Positions 1 to 9,523 are shown, numbered from the stretch's first letter. The stretch: DNA of 58,614 bases from CAZKWG01 sp964615375 (GCA_964615375.1 CAZTOW010000058.1:1-58614); one strand, 5' to 3'. Numbers and translations are program-made. The notes: a model not told the origin generated them from the letters alone.

Positions 1-36
1 GTCAACGCCCGACTGCTGTCGCTATCTCCCCGCCAA

Positions 37-75
37 CACGAGCGAAGCGCGTTTTTCTAACGCGCCACGCTCGTG
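37..75. terminator. Long hairpin over the 3' end of the isomerase gene
   Basis: Outer arms CACGAGCG (37-44) and CGCTCGTG (68-75) and inner arms GCGCGTT (47-53) and AACGCGC (59-65) match perfectly, separated by a 2x2 mismatch and a 5-nt loop. The stop codon of the minus-strand isomerase lies in the loop and inner arm. A T-run sits in the loop rather than after the stem, so it is not a classical intrinsic terminator. It may end or protect the transcript of the leftward operon. The role is inferred; the dyad itself is plain in the sequence. Confidence 0.5.
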
Positions 76-548
76 ATGGCTCCAGGAAGAGGGTGGCGGC
101 GGTCTCGCCGGTGTCGGGCGTCCACGGCCGCGAGGCGGGCCACGCCGTCCGCGCCCTGGGTGCCCGGATCGGTGTCGAACCAGGCCTCCAGGATCTCCCT
201 GGCCATGTCTGTAGACAGGGTCCGGTTGGACAGACAGATCACGTTGGCGTGGTTCCAGATCCGCGCCGCCCGCGCCGTGCCGGGATCCGCGCAGAGGGCG
301 GCCCGGACGCCGGCGACCTTGTTGGCCGCGATGCTGATGCCCGTGCCCGACCAGCAGAAGAAGATCCCCTCCTGGCAGTCCCCGCTGGCCACCCGCGTCG
401 CCGCCTGCTCCGCCACCTCCGCCCAGGGCTCCTCCTGTCCGCTGGCGACCGCGCCGAGGGGCACCACCTCGTGACCTCGCGCCTCGCAGAGCGCGCGGAC
501 CAGGGCGTGGACGGGGTAGGGCTCATCGGAGCAGAGGGCGATGCGCAC
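57..548 (-). CDS. RpiB/LacA/LacB family sugar-phosphate isomerase
   Basis: The 163-residue product looks like ribose-5-phosphate isomerase B or galactose-6-phosphate isomerase subunits, cytosolic enzymes that interconvert aldose and ketose phosphates. It starts MRIALCSDE like the family, has the Cys-containing active-site loop FCWSGTGISIAANKV (about residues 64-78), and the following WNHANVICLSNRTLS segment. Length is slightly above the usual 145-150 because of a charged C-terminal tail. The usual SDHAG is SDEPY here, so the normal DxH phosphate/substrate residue is changed and the true substrate may differ. It is the last gene of a leftward group, 36 bases after the upstream ORF. Confidence 0.85.
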   Translation of the reverse strand: MRIALCSDEPYPVHALVRALCEARGHEVVPLGAVASGQEEPWAEVAEQAATRVASGDCQEGIFFCWSGTGISIAANKVAGVRAALCADPGTARAARIWNHANVICLSNRTLSTDMAREILEAWFDTDPGTQGADGVARLAAVDARHRRDRRHPLPGAITSVAR

Positions 549-584
549 GAGGACCTCCTCAGCGCCTCCACATAACCGCCGGGC

Positions 585-2024
585 TCAACCGACCAGACTC
601 AGGAGGCGACCGACCGCGGGGAGGGCGGCGTGGGGCTCCAGCAGGCGGGCCAGGAGCGAGCGCCACAGCTCCCCCCGGACCGTGTAGCGGGTGGCCCGGG
701 TCAGGTGCAGGGGCTCCCCCCAGAGCGCGTCGCGGGCCGCGCGCTCCAGCGCCTCGGCCAGGGTGGAGAGACGGGGATCGGCCGGATCTCCCGCCACGCA
801 CAGCAGGGCCAGGCCCCACAGCGCGCAGACCAGCTCGTCCGCGTCGGGCGGGGCCGTGCAGGCGGCCCAGGCCAGCAGCCCCTCGGCCAGCACGGGGACG
901 GGCGGCCCCAGAGCCAGCGCGTCCTCCACCAGGATCGGCGCGTTGTTCCCCAGACCCTCCAGGCCGGCGCCCAGGGTCAGCGTCGCGCAGCAGAAGGCGC
1001 GCTCCAGGTGATCCGTCTCCGGCCCCTCCTGCCAGCGCCGCAGCTCCAGCACCTCGCCCGGGTGCCAGCCCAGCCGGGGCGGCAGACGCCCGCTCTCGAC
1101 GATGGCCCGCAGGTGCGCGAGGTGCAGGTCGTGGTCCTGGCCGTAGTCCGCCCCGGCGACGCGCCGCATCCGCGCCTCGCCCAGCCGCGCGCGCAGGTGG
1201 TCGAAGAGGCCGCTCGGGTCGGGGGTGAAGCCCGGGAGATCGCGGATCGGGTGGGCCAGCCCCTCGGGGCGCAGGCCGGCGGGGGCCAGGCGCGCCGCGG
1301 CGTCCACGTCCCCCCACCATCGGTAGAGCGGGATGATCCGCGCCTTCAGACCTTCTTCCAGCGGAATGGGGCGGCCTCGCGCGTCCTGGCCGCCCCGCCC
1401 CTCGGCCTCGGCCAGCGCCCGCGGGATCACTGACGCGCGGAGCCCGAGGCCCACGCAGCGCTCGACGAGCTCCAGCCGGTCCTCGGCCGAGCGGGCCAGT
1501 CGGAGCCCCAGCTCCAGCGCGCGGGCGCGCCGCAGCTCCAACCCCCAGTGGTGCGCGGCCACGCCCAGGGTGACGGCCTCCTCGCTGGGGCGCTCGAAGG
1601 ACAGGGGCGCGCGCTCCAGCCGCTCCTCCACCGATCTCAGCAGCCCTTCGGCCACGGACGGCTCGTCCAGGAGCAGCCAGACCTCGCCCAGGGCCCAGGC
1701 GTCGTGGGCGCTCTCCGGGGGAGGGGCGTTGGTGAGCAGATCCCGGGCGCGCCCCCGATCTCCGAGGGTGCGCAGCAGGAGGTGGGCGACGCTCGCCAGG
1801 TCCCCCGGCCGGCGGAGGTGGGCGAGGGCCAGCGTCACGCCGCGCTCCACCGCCGCCACGTCGGCGAGCAGATCGGCCTGGAGCTCGGCCACCCAGCACA
1901 GATCCCGCGCGGAGCCCGCCCGCTCGGCGACCTCGCTCGCCGCCCGCAGCGAGCTCGCCGCGCCCTCCAGGTCTCCACGCCCGGCCTGGGCGCGCGCGGC
2001 CTCGACGAGGTTGAGGAGCTCCAT
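585..2024 (-). CDS. Helical-repeat hypothetical protein
   Basis: A 479-residue protein with no recognised catalytic motif. The N-terminal 180 residues are Ala/Leu/Arg-rich and look like TPR-type helical hairpins (for example ARAQAGRGDLEGAASSLRAA and WALGEVWLLLDEPSVAEGLL). The rest is also mostly helical, and no signal peptide or membrane segment is visible. It begins 27 bases after the stop of the cyclase-ATPase regulator on the same strand, so the two are probably co-transcribed and could work together as sensor or scaffold. The start is an ATG at 2024; the 27-base gap upstream is AT-rich compared with the surroundings. Function unknown. Confidence 0.75.
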   Translation of the reverse strand: MELLNLVEAARAQAGRGDLEGAASSLRAASEVAERAGSARDLCWVAELQADLLADVAAVERGVTLALAHLRRPGDLASVAHLLLRTLGDRGRARDLLTNAPPPESAHDAWALGEVWLLLDEPSVAEGLLRSVEERLERAPLSFERPSEEAVTLGVAAHHWGLELRRARALELGLRLARSAEDRLELVERCVGLGLRASVIPRALAEAEGRGGQDARGRPIPLEEGLKARIIPLYRWWGDVDAAARLAPAGLRPEGLAHPIRDLPGFTPDPSGLFDHLRARLGEARMRRVAGADYGQDHDLHLAHLRAIVESGRLPPRLGWHPGEVLELRRWQEGPETDHLERAFCCATLTLGAGLEGLGNNAPILVEDALALGPPVPVLAEGLLAWAACTAPPDADELVCALWGLALLCVAGDPADPRLSTLAEALERAARDALWGEPLHLTRATRYTVRGELWRSLLARLLEPHAALPAVGRLLSLVG

Positions 2025-2051
2025 GGGTGTCAGTCCTTATCGATTATCTAT

Positions 2052-4985
2052 TTATGGTCGCGTTGGCGCGGCCCGCTTCTCCACCGCCCCGCGGAGCTCG
2101 GCCAGCTCGCGGGCCTGGGGGGATCGAGGGCTCAGGCCCAGCCGCCGGCAGAGGACCCGAGCGTCCTCGGTGTAGGGCTCGGGAGGGTGGCCGCAGGTCT
2201 CGGCGTGGCGGGCCTGGGCGAGGCGGAGCCCCAGCAGCAGGAGCAGGTTGCCCACCGCCTCGACCTCCACCACGCCGGCCTCGAGCTCCGCCCAGCCCTG
2301 GGCCAGCTCTCCGCGGGCGATGAGGATGGCCCCCAGGGCGCCGCGCAGCGACCCGTGGTTGTCGCGCAGGCCCAGCTCCTCGCAGAGGGCGAGGGCCTCG
2401 CGGATGGAGCGCTCCGCCTCGTCGAGCCGCCCGAGGTTCAAGAGCACCCGCCCGTGGAGGCCGACGTTGATCGCCGTGAGCCGCCGGTTCCCCAGGGCGC
2501 GGCACACCGGGAGCGCCCGCTGGATGGCGCCCAGGGCCTCCTCGTCGCGGCTCTGGTCGATCAGCACGCGGGCCAGGTTGCCGCGCGCCACGATCTCCAT
2601 GTGCCGGTCGCCCTCCACGGTGGAGAGGTTCACCAGCTCGCGCAGCGTGCGGGCGGCGTCGGCGGTGTCGCCCCGATCAGCCTGGAAGCTGGCCCAGGCC
2701 AGCAGCGCCCGCAGGTGGAGCCAGCGGTCGTCCGCCGGGCAGAGGGCCAGGGCGCGGCGCAGCAGGCGCTCGGCCTCGTCCAGCGCGCCGGTCTCCCGGG
2801 CCAGGTGCCCCAGGCAGTAGAGGACCCGGACGTGCGCGGTGGGGGTGACGCCCTGCTCGGCCAGCGCCAGCGCCTCCTGGTAGCGGGCGCGGGCCTCCTC
2901 GTAGCGGCGCAGATCGTGCTCCAGCACGCCCAGGCCCAGGAGCGCCTCCACCCGCAGCGGCAGGTCCCCCAGGCCCTCGGCGCGGGCCACCGCCTCGGCC
3001 AGCAGCGCGCGGGCCTCGCCGAGCTGCCCGAGGTTGCGCAGGAGCTCCCCCAGGTCCAGCGTGAGGCGCGCGCGCTGGGCCTCGGTGAGCCCGGGGCAGC
3101 CCAGGCTCTGGCGGGCCAGCTCCTGGGCCTCGCGGAGCGGGCCGGTGCGGTTCAGCACCTGCGTCAGCACCGGGGCCAGGGCGCCCACCCTCGGCCCGTC
3201 CTGGGCCTGGAGCGCCCGCTGGAGCGCGGCGACGAGGTTGCCCCGCTCGACGAGGAGCTCGGGCGCGTTGCCCAGGGAGCGCTGGCGGGTCCGCACCCGC
3301 TCCACCAGGGACAGCAGCGCGTCGGCGTGGCGCCCTTCGGCCGCGCGCCGGGCCTCGTCGGTCAGGCGGCTGGCGGCGAAGCTCTGCAGCGTCACCAGCA
3401 TGGAGAGCCGGGCGCGGGCCTCGTCCCGGCGCAGGAGGCTGTGCTCGACCAGGCGCTCCAGGATCTGCGGGAGCGGCGGCCCGCCAGGTCTCGCGTCGAG
3501 GGAGACCACCCGCTCGGCCAGGCGCGCGTCGATGCCGCCCTCGAAGACCGAGAGCTGGGCGAAGGTGGCCTGCTCGCGGGGGCTCAGCAGCTCCCAGGAC
3601 CACTGGACCACGGCGTCCAGGGCCGACTGTCGCGCGACACGCCCGGAGCCGGGGCGGCCGAGCTCGTCGATGCGCTCCTGCACGCGGGCCAGGATGGTGG
3701 CGGGGCCGTGCAGGCGGGACCAGGCGGCGGCCAGCTCGATGGCCAGCGGGAGCCCGTCCAGGCGGCGGACGAGGGCGGCGATGTCGGCGCAGGTCTGGGG
3801 GCCAAGGGTCAGGGGGGCGCCGTGCTCGCTGGCGCGCTCCACGTAGAGCTGGGCGGCCTCCGCGGACAGCAGCTCCTCGGGGCGACGCGCGTCTTCCGGG
3901 GGCAGGCTGAGCGGGGCCAGCTCCAGCACGTCCTCGCCGGGCAGGCCCAGCGCGCGCCGGCTGGTCGTGAGGATGGCGCTCCCGCCCTCGGCGCTGAGCC
4001 AGCGGGCGACGTGGGGGGCGGCCTCCTCCACCACCTGCTCCAGGTTGTCCAGGATGAGCAGGGTCCGCCCGCGGCCCGCGAGCGCGGAGGCCACCTCGGC
4101 GTCCCCCGCCCCCGCGCCCAGCCCGAGCGCGCGCACCACCCCGGAAAGGGCGGCCGTGCCCGTGCGGGCGTCGCTGAGATCGCAGAAGATCACCCCGCCC
4201 GGCCAGTCGGCCTCGCTCTCCGCGCCGTAGCGGCAGGCCAGGCGCGTCTTGCCCGTCCCGCCGGGCCCGCGCAGGGTCAGCAGGCGGGTGAACATCAAGC
4301 GGGAGTGGATCCGAGCCAGATCCTCGACGCGCCCGACGAAGAGGTCTCGCCCGGCCAGCGGGCTCTGGGGGCGCCAGCGCACGGCGCGCAGGGGAGGGAA
4401 GCGGCGCTGCGGGCGGCCCAGGCGGCGCACCTGCCGGACGCGCTCGGGCGCGCTGAGCCCGCGGAGCACGTAGAGCCCGAGATCCTGGGCCTCCAGCCCC
4501 AGCTCCAGCAGATCCTCCCGCAGGCGCTCCCAGGCGGCCTCGCTGAGCAGGATCTGGCCGCCGTGGCCCGCCGCGGAGACCCGGGCGGCGCGGTTCATGA
4601 CCGGGCCCAGGAAGTCCACGCGGCCGGTCACGGGGTCGGTGTGGCGGATGGGCTGCCCCGTGTGCAGGCCGGCGCGCACGCGCACCGGGGGGCGCTCGTC
4701 CTCGTACAGCGCGCCCGGCCAGGGGTGGCGGGCGAGGGCCTCGTCCAGCTCCAGCGCCCACGAGAGCGCGGCGCGGACATCGGAGAAGGCCAGGGCAAAG
4801 GCGTCTCCTTCGCTCTTGATCTCGTAGCCCGCGTGGCGCTCCAGCAGCGCGCGCACCAGCGCGTTGTGCACCAGCAGGGCCTCCGCCGCGGCCTCCGGGG
4901 CGCGCTCCCAGAGCGCGGTGGAGCCCTCGATGTCGGTCATGACCAGCGCGATCTCGGCGGTCTGGGGAGCGACAGCTGAGCGCAT
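2052..4985 (-). CDS. Class III cyclase-domain / NB-ARC-like ATPase / TPR regulator
   Basis: A 977-residue signalling ATPase. Residues about 10-200 form a class III adenylate/guanylate cyclase domain (ALVMTDIEGSTALWE, KSEGDAFALAF, GPVMNRAARVSAAGHGGQIL). Residues about 215-520 hold a P-loop STAND-type ATPase with Walker A GPGGTGKT and Walker B LLILDNLEQV. The remaining 450 residues are TPR-like repeats (EARARYQEALALAEQGV, EAERLLRRALAL, EAERSIREALALCEEL). This architecture is common in actinobacteria and myxobacteria and is thought to couple ligand or protein sensing to transcription or cyclic-nucleotide signalling. There is no DNA-binding domain. It is divergent from the metallophosphoesterase gene with 73 bases between starts and leads a leftward group. 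Confidence 0.9.
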   Translation of the reverse strand: MRSAVAPQTAEIALVMTDIEGSTALWERAPEAAAEALLVHNALVRALLERHAGYEIKSEGDAFALAFSDVRAALSWALELDEALARHPWPGALYEDERPPVRVRAGLHTGQPIRHTDPVTGRVDFLGPVMNRAARVSAAGHGGQILLSEAAWERLREDLLELGLEAQDLGLYVLRGLSAPERVRQVRRLGRPQRRFPPLRAVRWRPQSPLAGRDLFVGRVEDLARIHSRLMFTRLLTLRGPGGTGKTRLACRYGAESEADWPGGVIFCDLSDARTGTAALSGVVRALGLGAGAGDAEVASALAGRGRTLLILDNLEQVVEEAAPHVARWLSAEGGSAILTTSRRALGLPGEDVLELAPLSLPPEDARRPEELLSAEAAQLYVERASEHGAPLTLGPQTCADIAALVRRLDGLPLAIELAAAWSRLHGPATILARVQERIDELGRPGSGRVARQSALDAVVQWSWELLSPREQATFAQLSVFEGGIDARLAERVVSLDARPGGPPLPQILERLVEHSLLRRDEARARLSMLVTLQSFAASRLTDEARRAAEGRHADALLSLVERVRTRQRSLGNAPELLVERGNLVAALQRALQAQDGPRVGALAPVLTQVLNRTGPLREAQELARQSLGCPGLTEAQRARLTLDLGELLRNLGQLGEARALLAEAVARAEGLGDLPLRVEALLGLGVLEHDLRRYEEARARYQEALALAEQGVTPTAHVRVLYCLGHLARETGALDEAERLLRRALALCPADDRWLHLRALLAWASFQADRGDTADAARTLRELVNLSTVEGDRHMEIVARGNLARVLIDQSRDEEALGAIQRALPVCRALGNRRLTAINVGLHGRVLLNLGRLDEAERSIREALALCEELGLRDNHGSLRGALGAILIARGELAQGWAELEAGVVEVEAVGNLLLLLGLRLAQARHAETCGHPPEPYTEDARVLCRRLGLSPRSPQARELAELRGAVEKRAAPTRP

Positions 4986-5021
4986 GGCGGTCTTCTATCA
5001 GACGCGGGCGCGGCGCGGCCC

Positions 5022-5037
5022 TGTCCGCGATCGGACA
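5022..5037. promoter_or_regulatory. Inverted repeat in a divergent promoter region
   Basis: TGTCCG-CGAT-CGGACA, a perfect 6-bp dyad, lies in the only 73 bases between two divergent genes (starts 4985 minus and 5059 plus). That is a natural place for an operator controlling one or both. No clear -35/-10 pair could be assigned. The binding protein is unknown. Confidence 0.4.
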
Positions 5038-5058
5038 ACTGGAATAGCCCTGGAGCCC

Positions 5059-6789
5059 ATGGACGAATCCCGGACCCCCACGTCAGGGGCGATCACCTTC
5101 GCCGTGATCGCCGACTCGCACTTCCACCCCGCGACGGGGCCCAGCCAGGCGGCCTGGGCCTCGGACGCCTGCTTCAACGCCCGGAATACGGCCGTCGTCG
5201 CCATGCTCCGCCGCGCGCGCCCCGCCTTCGTGGTCCACCTGGGTGACGTGCCCCACCCCGTCCCCGGGCTGCCCGAGCATGCCGACGCGCTCGGCGTCGC
5301 GCGCGCCACCTACGCCCCGCTGCCGATGCCGCTGTACGTGGTCCCGGGCAACCACGACGTGGGCGACAAGCCCCACCCCTGGGCCCCCGCCCCCAGCGTG
5401 AGCGTGGAGAAGCACGCCGTCTTCCAGGCCACCTGGGGCCCGCCCTGGTGGGTGGTCGAGCGGGACGGGCTGCGCCTGATCGGCGTCGACACGCCGCTCC
5501 TGAACAGCGGGCTCCCCCTGGAGGAGGCGCAGTGGGCCTGGCTCGAGGCGCTGCTGCTCCCCGGCGGGCCGCGCACCTTCGCCTTCCTGCACTACCCGCC
5601 CTTCCTCCTGGATTCGGGCGAGCCCGAGCACTACGACAACCTCGCCGAGCCCGCCCGCGGGCGCCTGCTGGGGCTCTTTCGGCGGGCGGGGGTGGAGGCG
5701 GTCTTCTGCGGCCACGTCCACCACCCCTTCTGGAACCGACACGACAACTGTGACTTTTACCTGCTTCCCTCCACCGCCTTCGTGCGGCCGGGCTACTCGG
5801 AGCTGGGGCGGGTGGGGCCGGGGCCGGAGTACGGGCGCGACGACGCGGCCCGCCTCGGCTTCTGCCTGGTCCACGTCTCGGCGCAGGGCCACCGCGTGGA
5901 GTGGGTGCGCACGGAGGGGGCCACCGAGGCGCCCGAGCCTCCCCCGGGCCTCGGCCCCGGCGAGGCTCGCCCCTCCTGCCCGCTGGGGCTGACGCTGCGC
6001 CACCAGTGGGACGCTGTGCTGGACATCCCCGCCGACGGGCTCGACCCCTTCCGGCGCAAGCAGGCCCGCAACGATCTCACCCTGCTGGCGGCCTGGGAGC
6101 TCGGGGTCACCGCGCTCCGCCTGCCCATGGAGGACCTGCGCCGGCCCGCCACGCGCGCCCGCCTGCTGGCCCTGGCGGAGCGGGGGATCCGCGCGGCCCT
6201 GTACACGGCGGAGCCGCTCTCGGAGGAGGATCTGCGCCTCCTCGACGCCCACCGGGCGGCGGTGCTGGCGGTGGAGCTCATCCTGCCCCGCCCCTGGCTG
6301 GATCGCTCCCTGGTGGAGCTCCCGGTGCCGCGCTGGGTCGCCCCCTTCGGACGCTCCAGCGTAGAGAGCGGGCGTTATTTCAACCACTTCGCGCCCCACG
6401 GCTTCGCGCTGGACGATCCCGATCTGGGGCGCTCCGGCGGGGAGGGGCTGCTCTTCCGGGTGGACCCGGAGGTGGAGCCGGGCGCGGGCGTGGCGGCGGC
6501 GGGCGACGCCGCGGCGCGGCTGGGCAGGGCCGCGGCGGCCCTGATCCTGCTGCCGAGGGGAGGGGAGGGGACGGCGTTCACCGACGACCAGGCGGTCGCG
6601 GAGCGCGTCGTCGCCAGCTTCCACGCCGCGCGCGCCCGGCCGGAGGTCGCGGTCTTCCTGGACACGACCATGGACCAGGATCGCGGGTACTTCCCCCGGA
6701 ACGGGCTGCTGGACCGGCGAGGCAACCCGCGGGCGGCGTACCGGGCGCTGTGGGCGCTGGCGCGAGGAGCGGGGCGCCGGGGCGCTTGA
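5059..6789 (+). CDS. Metallophosphoesterase with C-terminal uncharacterised domain
   Basis: A 576-residue protein. The N-terminal 290 residues are a calcineurin-like phosphoesterase with the full metal-ligand set: D19 and H21 (ADSH), GD at 62-63, GNHD at 97-100, a later HYPP, and GHVHH near residue 220. Family members hydrolyse phosphodi- or monoesters with two metal ions. The C-terminal 250 residues have alternating helix/strand character and end in YFPRNGLLDRRGNPRAAYRAL, a pattern that resembles TIM-barrel hydrolases; I do not assign it. The start was set at the ATG at 5059, preceded by GGAG, because earlier in-frame codons run antisense through the neighbouring cyclase gene. No signal peptide is visible, so probably cytosolic. 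Confidence 0.88.
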   Translation: MDESRTPTSGAITFAVIADSHFHPATGPSQAAWASDACFNARNTAVVAMLRRARPAFVVHLGDVPHPVPGLPEHADALGVARATYAPLPMPLYVVPGNHDVGDKPHPWAPAPSVSVEKHAVFQATWGPPWWVVERDGLRLIGVDTPLLNSGLPLEEAQWAWLEALLLPGGPRTFAFLHYPPFLLDSGEPEHYDNLAEPARGRLLGLFRRAGVEAVFCGHVHHPFWNRHDNCDFYLLPSTAFVRPGYSELGRVGPGPEYGRDDAARLGFCLVHVSAQGHRVEWVRTEGATEAPEPPPGLGPGEARPSCPLGLTLRHQWDAVLDIPADGLDPFRRKQARNDLTLLAAWELGVTALRLPMEDLRRPATRARLLALAERGIRAALYTAEPLSEEDLRLLDAHRAAVLAVELILPRPWLDRSLVELPVPRWVAPFGRSSVESGRYFNHFAPHGFALDDPDLGRSGGEGLLFRVDPEVEPGAGVAAAGDAAARLGRAAAALILLPRGGEGTAFTDDQAVAERVVASFHAARARPEVAVFLDTTMDQDRGYFPRNGLLDRRGNPRAAYRALWALARGAGRRGA

Positions 6790-6833
6790 GGTCGCTCAGG
6801 GCCCCGGCACCGTAGCGAACCCCCGCCCCCGGC

Positions 6834-6841
6834 GCTACAGT
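6834..6841 (+). promoter_or_regulatory. Candidate -10 element GCTACAGT upstream of a lipoprotein
   Basis: GCTACAGT contains the -10-like hexamer TACAGT, 22 bases before the ATG at 6863. Nearly the same octamer, GCTACACT, stands at similar distances before two other lipoprotein genes (33523 and 55243). No convincing -35 hexamer is visible. Confidence 0.4.
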
Positions 6842-6862
6842 GCCCTCGCCGTCGAGGTCCCC

Positions 6863-8230
6863 ATGCGCCCAGCGTCCGCACTCCTCGCTCTCCTCAGCGC
6901 CTGCAACTCCGGGGTCGTCAAGCTCGACACCGCCGAGACCGGCGAGCCCCTCGTCCCGGTGGCGGCCTCCGATCTGAGCTGGGCCCTGCACCCCGAGATG
7001 GAGAGCCTGGTCTACGCGAGCTGGACCCAGGACGGCGACGCGCCGGTCCACGTCGAGGTCAGCGTGGACGAGGGGGTCTGGATCCCCAGCCCCAGCTTCG
7101 ACGGGGTCGCGGGCCCCAACCAGCAGCTCCTGGCCGGGATCCCCTTCGCCTCGGAGGCGAGCTGGCGGGTGGTGATCGAGGGGCAGGAGAGCTACGACGG
7201 GCCGACCATCACCACGGGTGAGCTGCCCTCGGGGCTGCCCACGCCGACGGTCACGGTCTCCGACCCGACCCGCTGGCTGTCCGAGGGCAACTACCTGCTC
7301 AGCAGCATCAACGAGAAGCGCGGTGGCTGGACCACGGGCACCTACTGGACCTTCATCCTCGATCGTCAGGGGCGGGTGGTGTGGGCCCGCTACGCGCCGG
7401 AGCGCAACTGGACGCTCTTCGCCCAGGTCGCGCTCTCGGGGGACGCCATCCTCTGGGACGACGCCACCTACTGGTCGGACTACGACGACGGGGCCGGCTC
7501 CAGCGTCCACCGCACCTGGCTGGACGAGGAGATCGAGGAGATCCCCACGCCGGGGCTCCACCACGCCTTCGTGCAGCTCCCCGACGGCTCGCTGGCCTGG
7601 GGCAGCCAGGATCACGGCGGGGGCGAGGCCCTGGTCGAGCTCGCCCCGGGGGCCAAGGAGCCCGAGGTGCTCTGGACCTGCCGCGAGGACTGGGAGGGAT
7701 CGGGGGACTGCGAGTCCAACGGGCTCTTCTACCAGCCGAGCACGGACAGCTTCCTGTACAGCTTCTACACCAACAACTCCGTGGTGGAGGTGGACCGCGC
7801 CACCGGCCAGAGCCTGTGGTGGGCGGGGGACGTGGACGGCGGCTTCAGCTTCGAGCCCGAGGACAGCCAGTTCTCCTGGCAGCACGGGGTCTCCTACACC
7901 TCCTCGGGGACCCTGCTGGTCTCCACCGCCTGGCCCTACGAGGGGCGCTCCCAGGCGACGGACCTGGCCGAGTACGAGGTCGATCGGGAGAAGGGCACGC
8001 TCACCTGGGTCTGGGGCTCGGAGAGCGGGGTGCTGGCCAACACCAACGGGGACGCCTGGCGTCTGGACAACGGCAACACCCTGCACGTCGTCGGCTCGGC
8101 GAGCGTGATCCGCGAGGTGGACCCCGACGGCGTGGACGTCTGGCGCGTGGAATTCGAGGGCGACCGCCTGCTGGGGCGCGGCGAGTTCATCGCCGACCTC
8201 TACGATCTGGTCAAGCCGCGCGCGGAGTGA
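6863..8230 (+). CDS. Arylsulfotransferase (ASST)-like lipoprotein
   Basis: A 455-residue predicted lipoprotein with a short signal peptide and lipobox LSAC. It has a Thr/Gly/Glu-rich linker, a Fn3-like domain (about 35-125), then a six-bladed-propeller-like ASST region. Family-like repeats include a hearth of 'WTFILDRQGRVVWARYAPE', 'PGLHHAFVQLPDGSLAW', 'FSWQHGVSY' and 'NGDAWRLDNGNTLHVVG'. ASST enzymes move sulfate between phenolic compounds in the periplasm, but many homologues are uncharacterised and this one may act only as a propeller scaffold. The gene faces a second ASST-like lipoprotein on the opposite strand, with the two stop codons directly adjacent at 8230/8231. Confidence 0.78.
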   Translation: MRPASALLALLSACNSGVVKLDTAETGEPLVPVAASDLSWALHPEMESLVYASWTQDGDAPVHVEVSVDEGVWIPSPSFDGVAGPNQQLLAGIPFASEASWRVVIEGQESYDGPTITTGELPSGLPTPTVTVSDPTRWLSEGNYLLSSINEKRGGWTTGTYWTFILDRQGRVVWARYAPERNWTLFAQVALSGDAILWDDATYWSDYDDGAGSSVHRTWLDEEIEEIPTPGLHHAFVQLPDGSLAWGSQDHGGGEALVELAPGAKEPEVLWTCREDWEGSGDCESNGLFYQPSTDSFLYSFYTNNSVVEVDRATGQSLWWAGDVDGGFSFEPEDSQFSWQHGVSYTSSGTLLVSTAWPYEGRSQATDLAEYEVDREKGTLTWVWGSESGVLANTNGDAWRLDNGNTLHVVGSASVIREVDPDGVDVWRVEFEGDRLLGRGEFIADLYDLVKPRAE

Positions 8231-9523
8231 CTAGTTGGATTCGTACAGGTCCGTCCGCGGCGTCATGAAGCCGTAGGCGTAGCCCAGCTGCGTCTCGGCG
8301 CGCCAGATGAGCTCGCCGTCCGGGCTCACCCGGTCGATGGCCCCGCCCACCGCGAAGTCCACCAGCGTGTCGCCGTCCTCAAGGCGCGCGACGTCTCCCA
8401 GGACGAAGGTGAAGATCTCGGGATCAGGGACGTAGGACCAGAGGAGCTCGGGCTCGCTCGCGCCCGTGGGGTCCAGGCTGTACTCCACCGCGCGCGAGGT
8501 GCTGCCGGCGCCCGCGTTGTCGAAGAGGAGGATGCTGTCCTCCAGGACCTCGAACTGATGTTGATGCAGAAAGGGCTGGTCCGGAGCGGGCAGGGTGGCG
8601 CCGGTGCTCCCGAAGACCCAGGCGCAGTCGGTCCCGCCGCGGGGGATCGCCAGCACGCTGCTGAAGTTGCGGATGGAGAGGTAGTAGGTGTCGGCGTCCT
8701 CGTCGTAGTCCAGGGCGTTGGCGAAGGTCCAGCCGATCTCCGTGTCCGTGCCGATGTCTACGCTGGGGTCGAAGCAGTCCCAGGCGCTCCACACGTCGGT
8801 CTGGGTCCCGTCTGGTGCGATCTCTACGAGGCGGTCGCCGCGGATCTGCTCGCCGTCGACCTCGCGGTACTCCACGGCGATGGCGGTGAACGTGCCGTCG
8901 GGCAGCTCCACGAAGTCGTGGGCCAGCAGGGGCACGGAGATCTCGTCCACCGACGCGCCGTCCCAGGAGACGCGCACCAGGGCCGAGTCCTCCGAGGGCT
9001 CGCCAGAGACGCTGCCAGCGTTGTAGATCACGCCGCTGCCGTCGCGCAGCGGGCGGGCCCGGTAGACGTCGAGCCCGCGGGTGTCCTCGTAGAACCAGAC
9101 GATCTCGCCGTTCTGGTTGAGGATGGTCGGCCCGACGATCCCGCCCAGCAGGGTGGTGACGATGAGCCGGTCCTGGCCCTCGCCCGTGACGGTGAGAGAG
9201 GGCAGCGCGCTGCTGAGCCCGCCGGTGGTCAGCGTCTGCTCCTCGCTCGCGGAGCCGTCGTCCAGGACCACCTGCCAGGGGTGATCCTCGTCGGGCGTGA
9301 GGCCCAGCAGCAGGGCGCTGTGCTCGGTGCTCAGCTCCTCCTCCAGGGGCGAGGACAGGGAGAGATCGGGGCCGAAGAGCACCCTCCCCAGGGCGGGCTC
9401 GTCGGTGGTCCAGGTGGCGGTGGCGACGGTGGGGATGACGTCGCTCACCGTCACCGAGAGGTCGGAGATGCCGACGGCGGCCTTGTCCCCGTCTTTGCAG
9501 GCCAGCAGGAGGAGCAGGGTCAT
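8231..9523 (-). CDS. Second ASST-like lipoprotein
   Basis: A 430-residue lipoprotein, lipobox LLAC at residues 6-9, then a Fn3-like segment and an ASST propeller (ILNQNGEIVWFYEDTRG, LLAHDFVELPDGTFTAI, QPFLHQHQFEVLEDSILLFDN, DGDTLVDFAVGGAIDRVSPDG). It is a diverged paralogue of the plus-strand gene ending at 8230. The start was placed at the ATG at 9523, which overlaps the TGA of the upstream lipoprotein gene (ATGA). The longer open frame upstream runs through that gene out of frame and is not used. Probably translated by coupling with 9520-10479. Outer-membrane or periplasmic face expected; substrate unknown. Confidence 0.8.
   Translation of the reverse strand: MTLLLLLACKDGDKAAVGISDLSVTVSDVIPTVATATWTTDEPALGRVLFGPDLSLSSPLEEELSTEHSALLLGLTPDEDHPWQVVLDDGSASEEQTLTTGGLSSALPSLTVTGEGQDRLIVTTLLGGIVGPTILNQNGEIVWFYEDTRGLDVYRARPLRDGSGVIYNAGSVSGEPSEDSALVRVSWDGASVDEISVPLLAHDFVELPDGTFTAIAVEYREVDGEQIRGDRLVEIAPDGTQTDVWSAWDCFDPSVDIGTDTEIGWTFANALDYDEDADTYYLSIRNFSSVLAIPRGGTDCAWVFGSTGATLPAPDQPFLHQHQFEVLEDSILLFDNAGAGSTSRAVEYSLDPTGASEPELLWSYVPDPEIFTFVLGDVARLEDGDTLVDFAVGGAIDRVSPDGELIWRAETQLGYAYGFMTPRTDLYESN

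Noticed and set aside
1548..4979. Very long plus-strand open frame (1143 codons)
   Set aside because: Antisense to the cyclase-ATPase-TPR gene; Gln/Gly/Ala/Arg-rich composition without domains is typical of the shadow frame in high-GC DNA.
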